Shown here piece by piece: positions 1 through 7,496 of a stretch of 33,467 bases of DNA. The DNA comes from Clostridia bacterium (GTDB taxonomy: Bacteria; Bacillota; Clostridia; Oscillospirales; CAG-272): positions 1 through 33,467 of the forward strand of contig JAFTLQ010000010.1 of NCBI GenBank assembly GCA_017455905.1, read 5' to 3'. How positions within the stretch are numbered: position 1 is the stretch's first letter; every line of letters starts with the position of its first letter. Both the position numbers and the translations under genes were made by a program. The notes beneath the pieces were generated by a model. The model saw only the letters and a list, made by a program, of their open reading frames with translations, did no database searches and had not been told where the DNA came from.

Positions 1-13
1 TCAGATACTTCAT
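1..13 (-). CDS. start of an unidentified minus-strand gene (partial)
   Basis: Only the first four codons (M-K-Y-L) lie in the window. The call rests on an ATG at 13-11 on the minus strand, a GGAAGGA-like ribosome binding site about 8 bases upstream, and a near-consensus promoter at 128-100 pointing the same way. Nothing can be said about the product. Confidence 0.5.
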
Positions 14-99
14 ACACATGTCCTTCCTTTCTTTTGTTCTTTTGTTTGATGGGTGGATACGGAATGCGATTTTTCCCTCTTTTTTACATTCCTGTTAAA

Positions 100-128
100 A
101 TTATATCACATTTCACGGACGATTGCAA
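100..128 (-). promoter_or_regulatory. sigma-A-type promoter for the minus-strand gene at the left edge
   Basis: On the minus strand the -35 box TTGCAA (128-123) and the -10 box TATAAT (105-100) are separated by exactly 17 bases. The predicted start leaves a leader of about 80 bases before the ATG at 13. Confidence 0.75.
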
Positions 129-290
129 GAAATTTTTGGCGACGTGCTGTAAAATGTACCATTTGCACAAACGGATGGGGCATATCTCATTTCGTACCGA
201 CTCTCGTTTGTTTATTTTTCACACATCGCGGATGGCGAACGGCTGCGCATCCGCCGCAAAAATATAACCGTATAAATTTTTAAAAAAGTA
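129..290. other. intergenic region between divergent promoters, no gene seen
   Basis: This stretch separates two divergent promoters. It holds an imperfect inverted repeat around 230-253 (GCGGATG / CATCCGC), which could be an operator or a structural relic. The two short open frames here lack ribosome binding sites and resemble nothing I know. Confidence 0.4.
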
Positions 291-319
291 TCGACATTTG
301 ACCGCGCTTATTGTATAAT
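291..319 (+). promoter_or_regulatory. sigma-A-type promoter of the ABC exporter operon
   Basis: The -35 box TCGACA (291-296) and the perfect -10 box TATAAT (314-319) are 17 bases apart. Transcription should start near 326, which is downstream of the ATG at 322. That ATG therefore cannot be the translation start of the following gene. Confidence 0.8.
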
Positions 320-363
320 GGATGTATACGCTGTCATTCCAACGAAACGGAGGTGCATTCCGC

Positions 364-2172
364 TTGTTATTCGGTAAGCATATCAATCGCTATTACGTGC
401 GCTATCTGCCGGCCTTTATATTCGGCCTGATCGCGCTGGTGGTCGTCGACTACGCCCAGCTGCTCCTTCCCGAATTTTATCGCACGGTGGTCAACGGTCT
501 GATTTACGGCGAGGTCACCGACGGGGGTGCCTCGGTGCCCTTTGACATGACCTTCCTTCTCGAAAAGGTCTGTCTGCCCCTGGCGCTCGTCATCCTTTTG
601 ATCGTCGTCGGCCGATTTGCTTGGCGCGTCTGCTTCCGCGGCGCGGCGGTGCGCATGGAGACCTCCATGCGCGGTGAGATGTTCGACCACTGCAAGGATC
701 TGTCCCAGCAGTATTACCAGGTCAACAAGGTCGGCAATCTCATGACCCTCTTTACCAACGACCTTGAAACGGTGCAGGACTGCTTCGGCTGGGGCGTTCT
801 GATGCTGTGTGACGCCGTCTTTCTGTTTGTCCTTGCCATTGGCAAGATGTATGCGATGGACCCCCTGCTCACCCTTTTGACGCTCATTCCCATGGTCTTT
901 CTTTTGTCCATCGGCGCGGTGCTCGATCACCATCTGGAGCGTCGCTGGGACGCACGGCAGGCCGCCTTCTCGTCCCTGTCCGATTTTTCACAGGAGACCT
1001 TCTCGGGCATTGCCGTCGTTAAGGCCTTCGTCAAGGAGACCGCCAAGCTGCTGTCCTTCCGCCGCCTCAACAAAGAGAACGAGGATACCAACGTCGCACA
1101 CACCAAGCTCTCGACCCTGCTGTCCGTTTTGGTCACGCTGTTCGTGGAGTCGGTCATCTGCGTCATCCTCGGCTACGGCGGCTATCTCGTGTACCTCGGC
1201 CGCTTTGATGCCGGTCAGCTCGTCGAGTTCATCGGCTACTTCACCGCCATCGTTTGGCCCATCATGGCCGTGTCCCAGCTCATTGAGATGCGCTCGCGCG
1301 GCAAGGCGTCGCTCAAGCGTATCGGCGCTCTCTTAGAGGCCAAGCCCGACGTCGTCGACCGCGAGGACGTCGAGGAGCCGAAGGAGCCGCTGCGCGGACA
1401 GATCGAATTCCGTCACCTCACCTTCCGTCATCCCGGCGCCGAGTACGACGCGCTGAGCGACGTGTCCTTTACCATCGAGGCGGGCGAGCACGTCGGCCTC
1501 ATCGGCAAGACGGGCGCGGGAAAGACCACCCTCGTCGACCTGCTCCTTCGTACCTATAACGTCGATGACGGCACGCTGTTTATTGACGGCATGGACGTAA
1601 ATCGCCTGCCCATCCGTACCGTTCGCGCCTTTGCCGCTTACGTGCCGCAGGACAACTTCCTGTTCAGTGACACCATTGAGCATAACATCGCCTTTGCCTG
1701 TGACGGAGGCGACCGCGCACGCGTTGAGCACGCGGCGCGCATGGCGGATATTCATGACAACATCACCGAATTTGCCGACGGCTACGATACCGTCCTCGGT
1801 GAGCGCGGCGTCACCGTATCGGGAGGACAAAAGCAGCGCATCTCCATCGCCCGCGCCCTGCTGAAGGACGCTTCCCTTCTCATCCTTGACGACTCGGTCA
1901 GCGCCGTGGACGTCAAGACCGAGCGGAGCATTCTTGAAAACCTTCGCCGCGAGCGCGAGGGCAAGACCACCATTCTCATCGCCCACCGCATCTCCACGAT
2001 CGAGAGCATGGACAAGATCGTCTTTATCGACGACGGGCGTCTGGTGGACGTCGGCACGCACGCCGAGCTGATCGACCGTTGCCCTGCCTACGCACACATG
2101 GTCGAGCTGCAGCGGCTGGACGACGAGCGCAAGCATCAAGAAGAAGAAGAGGAGGCCGCATCCCATGTATGA
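364..2172 (+). CDS. ABC exporter, fused permease-ATPase, degenerate-site subunit
   Basis: A 602-residue half-transporter: six membrane segments in the first ~300 residues, then an ATPase domain. Visible motifs are Walker A GKTGAGKT (~381), signature VSGGQ (~485), Walker B LLILDD (~505-510) and the H-loop histidine (~541). The residue after the Walker B aspartate is Asp rather than the catalytic Glu, the hallmark of the degenerate-site half of heterodimeric exporters such as TM287/288, BmrCD and LmrCD. The next gene overlaps it by 8 bases and supplies the other half. I place the start at TTG 364, because GGAGGTG lies 8 bases upstream and the in-frame ATG at 322 lies before the predicted transcription start. 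The substrate is unknown; drugs, lipids or peptides are all possible for this family. Confidence 0.93.
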   Translation: MLFGKHINRYYVRYLPAFIFGLIALVVVDYAQLLLPEFYRTVVNGLIYGEVTDGGASVPFDMTFLLEKVCLPLALVILLIVVGRFAWRVCFRGAAVRMETSMRGEMFDHCKDLSQQYYQVNKVGNLMTLFTNDLETVQDCFGWGVLMLCDAVFLFVLAIGKMYAMDPLLTLLTLIPMVFLLSIGAVLDHHLERRWDARQAAFSSLSDFSQETFSGIAVVKAFVKETAKLLSFRRLNKENEDTNVAHTKLSTLLSVLVTLFVESVICVILGYGGYLVYLGRFDAGQLVEFIGYFTAIVWPIMAVSQLIEMRSRGKASLKRIGALLEAKPDVVDREDVEEPKEPLRGQIEFRHLTFRHPGAEYDALSDVSFTIEAGEHVGLIGKTGAGKTTLVDLLLRTYNVDDGTLFIDGMDVNRLPIRTVRAFAAYVPQDNFLFSDTIEHNIAFACDGGDRARVEHAARMADIHDNITEFADGYDTVLGERGVTVSGGQKQRISIARALLKDASLLILDDSVSAVDVKTERSILENLRREREGKTTILIAHRISTIESMDKIVFIDDGRLVDVGTHAELIDRCPAYAHMVELQRLDDERKHQEEEEEAASHV

Positions 2173-4048
2173 GTATTTGCCTCTGTTGATCCTGGGCGGT
2201 ATCCTCGGTGTCCTGTCCACCATCCTTATCATCGCCTATGCCTGCATCCGCAAGCAAAAGGAAGCCATCGGGTTCGACCGAAGCATGGCCGACGGCGAGA
2301 TCACCCGTCGCCTGCTCCGCTACGCCAAGCCGTACTGGAAAAGCTTCCTGTTCGTGCTGTTCATCATGCTGTTCTCGGTATCCTACGATATCGTCGCGCC
2401 CATCCTCATGGGTAACATCGTCGACCTGATCGAGGAAGACTTCGCCATGAGCGACCTGCTTCGTCTGGTCATCCTCTACGGCAGCATCCTCATCCTCTCC
2501 CTCGTCTGCACCTACGTGCAGGCCATCGTGCTGCAACGCACGGGACAGCGCATCATCTCCCATCTGCGCGAGGATCTGTTCACCCACATCGAATCCCTCT
2601 CGCATAACCAGCTCAACAGCATCCCCGTCGGCAAGCTCGTTACCCGCGTGACCAACGACACGGGGGCCATTTCGATGATGTTTACCAACCTCATCGTCAA
2701 TCTGATCAAGAACTGCTTTATCGTCATCGGCGTGCTCGTCGCCATGCTGGCGCTCAACTATATGCTGACGCTCATGGTGCTGTGCTTCGTGCCCTTTATC
2801 GTCCTCTTTACCGTCGTATTCCGCAAGTTCTCGCGCAAGGCCTACCGCCGCGTCAAGGACGGCACCACCGATATCAACACCTTCCTGTCGGAGAATCTCT
2901 CGGGCATGAAGATCATTCAGAGCTTCAATCGCGAGGAGCAGAAAAAGGACGAATTCGACCGCAAGAACCGTGCCCTCGGCCGCTCCAAAACGGGTGAAAT
3001 GCTCGTGTTCAGCGTCTTCCGTCCCTTGGTATATATGCTCTACGTCAGCTCGGTGCTGTGCCTGCTGTACCTGTCGGGCATGGGCTACATCAAGGACATC
3101 TCCTTCCTCGGACAGACCGTGACGAGCAGCCTGGTCGTCACCTTCTATTCCTACATCAACAAGTTCTACAACCCCATTCAGAACCTCGCCGAGCAGTTCA
3201 ACTGGCTGCAATCGGCCTTCGCCTCGGCAGAAAAGATCTTCACCATCTTTGATATGCAGCCCGAGGTGACCGACGCGCCCAACGCCATCGAGCTGACGGA
3301 AGTCAAGGGCAACATTGAATTCCGTGACGTATGGTTCGCCTACAAGCCCGACGAATGGATCCTCAAGGGCGTGTCCTTCACCGTACACGCGGGCGATACC
3401 GTTGCCTTTGTCGGTGCGACGGGCTCGGGCAAAACGACCATCCTGTCCCTCTTGTGCCGCAACTACGACATCCAGCGCGGCCAGATCCTCATCGACGGAC
3501 ACGATATCCGCACCATCCGCCTGTCCTCGCTGCGCCGCCACTTTGGTCAGATGCTGCAGGACGTGTTCCTCTTCTCGGGCACCATTCGCTCCAACATTCT
3601 CCTGGACGCCGAGGGCATCGACGACGAGCAGGTCATAGAGGCCTGTCGCTACGTCAACGCGGACCACTTCATCAATAAGCTGTCGGCAGGGCTTGACGAG
3701 CCGGTGCGCGACCGCGGCAACAATTTCTCCGCCGGTCAGCGTCAGCTGCTGTCCTTCGCACGCACCATCGTCCACCGCCCCTCCGTCATGATCCTTGACG
3801 AGGCCACCGCCAACATCGACACCGAGACCGAGATTCTCATTCAGGACTCGCTCGAAAAGATGATGAACATCGGAACGATGCTCATGGTCGCCCACCGTCT
3901 GTCCACCATTCAGCACGCAGATACGATCATCGTCCTCTCGCACGGCGTGATCGTCGAGCAGGGCAACCACGATCAGCTTCTCGCCCACCGCGGACGGTAC
4001 TACGACCTGTACCGCATGCAGTTTGAGCGTGAGCAGCTGATGCGCTGA
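2165..4048 (+). CDS. ABC exporter, fused permease-ATPase, catalytic subunit
   Basis: A 627-residue half-transporter with an extra N-terminal hydrophobic segment (residues ~4-25), a six-helix permease region and a C-terminal ATPase. Walker A is GATGSGKT (~417), the signature is FSAGQ (~521), Walker B is VMILDE (545-546, catalytic Glu present) and the H-loop His is ~577. The non-canonical FSAGQ signature fits the pairing: it should face the Asp-type Walker B of the upstream protein in the degenerate site, while the canonical VSGGQ of that partner completes the active site here. The 8-base overlap with the upstream gene implies translational coupling and equal stoichiometry. Together they form one heterodimeric exporter in the cytoplasmic membrane. 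Confidence 0.94.
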   Translation: MYEYLPLLILGGILGVLSTILIIAYACIRKQKEAIGFDRSMADGEITRRLLRYAKPYWKSFLFVLFIMLFSVSYDIVAPILMGNIVDLIEEDFAMSDLLRLVILYGSILILSLVCTYVQAIVLQRTGQRIISHLREDLFTHIESLSHNQLNSIPVGKLVTRVTNDTGAISMMFTNLIVNLIKNCFIVIGVLVAMLALNYMLTLMVLCFVPFIVLFTVVFRKFSRKAYRRVKDGTTDINTFLSENLSGMKIIQSFNREEQKKDEFDRKNRALGRSKTGEMLVFSVFRPLVYMLYVSSVLCLLYLSGMGYIKDISFLGQTVTSSLVVTFYSYINKFYNPIQNLAEQFNWLQSAFASAEKIFTIFDMQPEVTDAPNAIELTEVKGNIEFRDVWFAYKPDEWILKGVSFTVHAGDTVAFVGATGSGKTTILSLLCRNYDIQRGQILIDGHDIRTIRLSSLRRHFGQMLQDVFLFSGTIRSNILLDAEGIDDEQVIEACRYVNADHFINKLSAGLDEPVRDRGNNFSAGQRQLLSFARTIVHRPSVMILDEATANIDTETEILIQDSLEKMMNIGTMLMVAHRLSTIQHADTIIVLSHGVIVEQGNHDQLLAHRGRYYDLYRMQFEREQLMR

Positions 4049-4058
4049 CGGTGCCGCC

Positions 4059-4505
4059 GTGAAGACCGCTATGAGATCCTCTCCGACGTCCCGCCCGCAG
4101 CGCCCCGTCCGCACGCTTCTGATCCTTTTGCTGATCGGTGCATTTTACGCCGTGCTGTTTGCCCTCGGCATCCATTGTCCCATCCGCTACGTCCTCGGCA
4201 TATCCTGCCCCGGCTGCGGCATGACACGGGCCTGCCTCTGCGCCCTCACGGGACGCTTTGCCGAGGCCTTTGCGTACCATCCCCTGTGGGTCGCGCTCGT
4301 GCCGTCGGCCGTATGGCTTCTCGTCCTGTGGCGCACGGGCCGCACGCGTGCGTTGCGCATCTCGCTGCTCGTCATGGCGCTGGGACTGCTGGCCGTCTAC
4401 CTCGTGCGCCTATGCACGGGTGCCGCACCCGAGGTCGTTGCCTTTTCTCCCGAGGAGAGCCTGCCGTGGCGGCTGTATCGGCGTCTGTGCGCCCTCGGCG
4501 GCTAA
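4059..4505 (+). CDS. DUF2752 family membrane protein
   Basis: A 148-residue protein with about three membrane segments and the motif CPGCGMTR (from residue ~50) typical of DUF2752. Members are small integral membrane proteins of unknown function; the Cys-x2-Cys pair suggests metal binding or redox chemistry, but this is inference. It begins with GTG at 4059, ten bases after the ABC gene, without a clear ribosome binding site; an ATG four codons later (4071) is an alternative. Position and spacing make it the third gene of the exporter operon. No plus-strand terminator follows: the hairpins downstream have their T-tracts on the other strand. Confidence 0.8.
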   Translation: MKTAMRSSPTSRPQRPVRTLLILLLIGAFYAVLFALGIHCPIRYVLGISCPGCGMTRACLCALTGRFAEAFAYHPLWVALVPSAVWLLVLWRTGRTRALRISLLVMALGLLAVYLVRLCTGAAPEVVAFSPEESLPWRLYRRLCALGG

Positions 4506-4513
4506 CGCCGGGC

Positions 4514-4537
4514 AATAAAAAAGCGGCCGTCGGCCGC
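4514..4537 (-). terminator. intrinsic terminator read from the minus strand (distal)
   Basis: The hairpin GCGGCC-GTC-GGCCGC (4523-4537) is preceded on the plus strand by an A-tract, so on the minus strand it is a GC-rich stem followed by TTTTTT. It can stop transcripts that pass the terminator at 4556-4609. Confidence 0.7.
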
Positions 4538-4555
4538 ACAAAGCATAAAAACCGC

Positions 4556-4609
4556 AAATAAAAAAATGTGACCCTTGACCGCATCCTCTATCCTGCGATC
4601 AAGGGTCAC
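4556..4609 (-). terminator. intrinsic terminator read from the minus strand (proximal)
   Basis: GTGACCCTTGA and its perfect complement TCAAGGGTCAC flank a loop that contains a further CGCA/TGCG pair (4568-4609). On the minus strand a run of T follows at 4567-4556. No minus-strand protein gene lies upstream of it, which points to a non-coding transcript. Confidence 0.75.
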
Positions 4610-4992
4610 AACTGTTCACTCTTCGTATCTAACATCCTTTTTACTCCTCGCTTTCCTTGTCTGCCCCACGTCATCTTCACGGTTCAAACCATTCGACATT
4701 CTTTTTTCTTTAACAAGAAATCCGTTCGTTTCGTATCAACGTAAGGCGAAATACCCTTTCCGTCACTATACCTTTCGGTACCGACAAGGCGTTCATCTAC
4801 GGAACGCAAGGTTCAGATCCTAACGTCGTCCTTTATGTGGAATGTGCGATCTATATTCAAAAACCTTGGCGATCTATATTCAGCGTAACACCGCCGTGCT
4901 CTTTGAACCTTCTACCCATTCCGCCAGACGGCCGCTTGCCGTTTGTTGAAGATGTGCTTGTTCAGCCCATTGGACGATACCTTCCTTTCTTC
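4568..4992 (-). ncRNA. candidate non-coding RNA of about 425 nt, family not recognised
   Basis: The stretch is framed by a near-consensus minus-strand promoter (4999-5027) and two successive minus-strand terminators, and holds no convincing protein gene. I compared it by eye with conserved cores of tmRNA, RNase P RNA, SRP RNA and T-box leaders and found no match. It carries a direct repeat of 14 bases (plus strand GCGATCTATATTCA at 4847 and 4869), small inverted repeats such as GCGTTC/GAACGC, and a segment TGGCGGAATGGGTAGA (minus strand, near 4925) that resembles a tRNA-Leu D-arm without the rest of a tRNA. Very short frames exist (for example a 9-codon one behind AGGAG close to the terminator), so a peptide-coding or dual-function RNA is possible. 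Confidence 0.5.
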
Positions 4993-4998
4993 ACCTAC

Positions 4999-5027
4999 AG
5001 TATAGCACACCACCGTCAGGATTGCAA
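4999..5027 (-). promoter_or_regulatory. sigma-A-type promoter for the candidate minus-strand RNA
   Basis: Minus strand: -35 TTGCAA (5027-5022), 17-base spacer, -10 TATACT (5004-4999). It is divergent from the promoter at 5104-5133. Between the two lie direct repeats (GTGCAAAAACTTTTT near 5037 and GTGCAAGAACTTTT near 5070) that could be a shared operator. Confidence 0.7.
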
Positions 5028-5103
5028 TATGACAAAGTGCAAAAACTTTTTCGGCAAGTTTTGTGTAATGTGCAAGAACTTTTGTCGAAGAGCAAAAAAA
5101 CTC

Positions 5104-5133
5104 TTTACAAATGCCCATGCGTTGTGGTATACT
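5104..5133 (+). promoter_or_regulatory. promoter of the sugar isomerase gene
   Basis: -35 TTTACA (5104-5109), 18-base spacer, -10 TATACT (5128-5133). The predicted start, near 5140, falls at the foot of a strong hairpin. Confidence 0.65.
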
Positions 5134-5140
5134 GTTTTTT

Positions 5141-5168
5141 GTGGGGGTCAGACACCCCCACCTTTTTT
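5141..5168 (+). terminator. terminator-like hairpin in the leader (possible attenuator)
   Basis: GTGGGGGT and ACCCCCAC form an 8-bp stem with a 5-base loop (5141-5161), followed by six T (5163-5168). It sits between the promoter and the ribosome binding site of the gene at 5198, so it either ends transcription conditionally or stabilises the 5' end of the mRNA. Confidence 0.6.
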
Positions 5169-5197
5169 ACATACTGACCTTCCAGCAGGAGGATATT

Positions 5198-6061
5198 ATG
5201 AAGATCTCCACCGAAATCGACTCAGCCGCCCGCATCGTAGGTGAGGAGCGCGCCGTAGAGCTCGTCGCACGGGCGGGCTTTGACGCCTTTGATTTTTCCA
5301 TGTTTGCGATGGCCCCCTACGACTATCAAAGCCGCACGCTGCGCCCAACCGATCATCCGCTGCACGGCGACGGATACGCCGCCTTTGCCAAGCGCCTGGC
5401 GACGATCGCGCACGAGAATGGCATCGTCTGTAACCAATCGCACGCGCCTTTCCCCGTCTATTGCCCCGAGATCCGCGACTATCTGAAGCGCGCCATCGAA
5501 TGTACCGCCATCGCCGGTGCGAACGTGTGCGTCATCCATCCCGATAACTACAAGAGCGCGCAGGAGAACGCCGAGCTGTTCCGTGAGCTTCTGCCCTTTG
5601 CCAAGGCACACGGCGTGCGCATCGCTACGGAAAACATGTGGCTGTGGGATAACGAGCGCGACTGCGCGAGTGCCGCCGCCTGCTCCCATCACGACGATTT
5701 CAAGGCGCACATCGACGTCGTCGGCGATCCCTTCCTCGTCGCGTGCCTGGATATCGGCCACGCCGAGATGCGCGGCCTCGATACCTCGGCCTGCGATATG
5801 ATCCGTACGCTTGGCCCGCGCCTGCAGGCCCTGCACATCCACGACAACGACCGCAAGTACGACAGCCACCGCCTGCCCTTCACGATGGACATCGACTTTG
5901 GCCCCATCGTCGAAGCTTTGCGTGAGATCGGCTACATGGGCTACCTGACCTTGGAGGCCGACCGCCATCTCGACGGCGTGCAAGCCGAGGACGTAGCGAA
6001 AGAAATTTGCGTCATGGCCGACGCCGCCCGCCGCCTCGCCGCGATGTTCGACGCCCCGTGA
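5198..6061 (+). CDS. sugar phosphate isomerase/epimerase, TIM barrel (AP endonuclease 2 fold)
   Basis: A 287-residue protein of the xylose-isomerase-like TIM-barrel superfamily. Metal- and substrate-site features are visible in order along the barrel: VIHPDN, TENMW, LDIGHAEM, LHIHDND and a late LEAD. These supply the Glu, Asp and His ligands expected for a divalent-metal isomerase or epimerase. The start at 5198 follows AGGAGG by 5 bases; the frame stays open upstream to 5111, but those codons overlap the promoter and leader hairpin. The gene stands alone with its own promoter and a terminator at 6176. The substrate cannot be read from sequence; ketose 3-epimerases, inosose isomerases and related enzymes share this layout. 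Confidence 0.88.
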   Translation: MKISTEIDSAARIVGEERAVELVARAGFDAFDFSMFAMAPYDYQSRTLRPTDHPLHGDGYAAFAKRLATIAHENGIVCNQSHAPFPVYCPEIRDYLKRAIECTAIAGANVCVIHPDNYKSAQENAELFRELLPFAKAHGVRIATENMWLWDNERDCASAAACSHHDDFKAHIDVVGDPFLVACLDIGHAEMRGLDTSACDMIRTLGPRLQALHIHDNDRKYDSHRLPFTMDIDFGPIVEALREIGYMGYLTLEADRHLDGVQAEDVAKEICVMADAARRLAAMFDAP

Positions 6062-6175
6062 TGCACCGCCTCGTTCGCTTGCGTTGAACCTATTCATGCA
6101 AGGAAAAGAATTCCTATATATACTTGAAGTTTAAAGATCTTGAGCAAGAATTGGTCTAAATTTTATACAAAAAGC

Positions 6176-6218
6176 GAAGACCTGTGACGCCTTTTATCCG
6201 TCATAGGTCTTCATTTTT
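6176..6218. terminator. bidirectional intrinsic terminator
   Basis: GAAGACCT-G-TGACG pairs with CGTCA-T-AGGTCTTC (6176-6212), giving a 14-bp stem with one G-U pair. It is flanked by A-rich sequence on the left and TTTTT on the right. It serves the convergent genes ending at 6061 and 6240. Confidence 0.85.
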
Positions 6219-6239
6219 GCTAAAATTGATAAGAATGGT

Positions 6240-7421
6240 TTACACTTTCGGTATGTCTATCTCAATTTCGCGGCCGAGCTTGGCCGATTTTGCAATGCCG
6301 TCGATGATAGCCTGGTTATACAGGATCTCGAAGGACGGAACGGGCGCGGGCGTTCCGTTCTTGCACGCGTCAAGAAAGGAACGGATCTTCTTGTCAAACA
6401 GACCGACCTCGCCCGGCTCTATGATCGGGATGACGGTTTCGGTCTGCTGGCCGCACACCTCGTGATACAGCTTCATCGGGCCGCCGACCGTTCCGTTCCA
6501 GCACTCGGTGGAGGGGATGCGCAGGCCGCCCTCAGTTCCGAGGATGATGGTATCACCGGGGGTGTCCATGTTCATCGCCCAGGAGATACGGAAGTCAAGA
6601 ATGATACCGCCCTCCAGGCGAACAAACGCAGCGGCAAAATCGTCTACGCCGAACCGCTTGGCGTATGCCTCACGCTTGTCGGCGGGATAGCCGACATACG
6701 TCGGGGACGTACCAAAGACGTTGGACGTATAGCCAGATACCGTCAGAGGCTTTGGATAGCCGATGGCCTTGAGCACCATATCGAGCGAATAACAGCCGAT
6801 ATCACCAAGGGCACCGATGCCCGCCGTTTCATCCTCGATGAAGCTCGTGCCAAAGGGTGTGGGAATGCCGCGGCGACGACCGCCGCCCGTCTGGATGTAA
6901 TAGACCTTACCAAGCGCACCCGAATCAACGATGCGCTTGATCATCTGCATGTTTTCGTCCAGACGCGGCTGGAAGCCGATGGAGAGGACCTTGCCACTTT
7001 CGCGTTCGGCGCGCATGACCTCGACCGCCTCGTCAAGCGTAACGGTAAAGGGCTTTTCAAGAAGCACGTGCACCCCTGCCTTCAGCGCGTGAATGGCACA
7101 GGCGGCGTGCTGACGGTTGTACGTGCAGATCGACACCGCGTCAAGCGCCAGCGACGTGTCGGCCAGCATCTCTTCATCATTTTTATAATCGGTCTTGACA
7201 CCCGACAGACCGTGGCTCTCAAAGAACGCCTTCGCCTTGCCCTCGATCAGGTCACAGCCGGCGACGATCTCGACGTCGGGCTGATGCAGATACGCACGAA
7301 GGTGTGCGTCGGCAATCCATCCTGTACCGATAATACCGATACGGACCTTTTTGTCTGCATCAATATGTACGGTCTGCTTCTCAGCCAGGTCGTTAAGACC
7401 TGCCATACTCTTATCTGTCAT
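6240..7421 (-). CDS. Gfo/Idh/MocA family NAD(P)-dependent oxidoreductase
   Basis: A 393-residue protein with an N-terminal Rossmann fold (GIIGTGWIADAH, residues 29-40), the family motif EKP (122-124) carrying the catalytic-site lysine, and a C-terminal substrate domain with GALGDIGCYSLD. In this last motif Tyr stands near where many members have His, as in glucose-fructose oxidoreductase-type proteins. Such enzymes oxidise or reduce sugars and cyclitols. The start at 7421 follows AGGAG by about 9 bases; a second in-frame ATG five codons later is possible. It is the second gene of a minus-strand operon behind the TIM-barrel isomerase (75-base gap), a pairing common in inositol- and sugar-catabolic clusters. 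Confidence 0.9.
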   Translation of the reverse strand: MTDKSMAGLNDLAEKQTVHIDADKKVRIGIIGTGWIADAHLRAYLHQPDVEIVAGCDLIEGKAKAFFESHGLSGVKTDYKNDEEMLADTSLALDAVSICTYNRQHAACAIHALKAGVHVLLEKPFTVTLDEAVEVMRAERESGKVLSIGFQPRLDENMQMIKRIVDSGALGKVYYIQTGGGRRRGIPTPFGTSFIEDETAGIGALGDIGCYSLDMVLKAIGYPKPLTVSGYTSNVFGTSPTYVGYPADKREAYAKRFGVDDFAAAFVRLEGGIILDFRISWAMNMDTPGDTIILGTEGGLRIPSTECWNGTVGGPMKLYHEVCGQQTETVIPIIEPGEVGLFDKKIRSFLDACKNGTPAPVPSFEILYNQAIIDGIAKSAKLGREIEIDIPKV

Positions 7422-7496
7422 AACGGGGTCTCCTTTATCGTTTTTTCTTTGTTTTATATTCGATATTTCTTTGTTTTTTCCTATTTTTTATATCGG

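Noticed and set aside
2024-4114. 696-codon open frame on the minus strand opposite the second ABC gene
   Set aside because: It is antisense to a gene with all ABC motifs, has a biased composition rich in Asp/His/Val, and shows no domain or ribosome binding site. It is a by-product of GC-rich codon usage. Similar long frames opposite 6240-8312, 10737-13176 and 26957-28156 were dropped for the same reason.
4514-4609. Terminators for the plus-strand ABC/DUF2752 operon
   Set aside because: Both hairpins have A-tracts before and no T-tract after them on the plus strand; they work only for minus-strand transcripts.
4900-4945. tRNA-Leu gene on the minus strand
   Set aside because: Only a D-arm-like stretch (TGGCGGAATGGGTAGA) is present. 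No matching acceptor 3' strand, anticodon arm or T-arm follows.
4912-5118. 68-codon minus-strand frame as the product of the candidate RNA
   Set aside because: Its start lies upstream of the predicted transcription start and it has no ribosome binding site.
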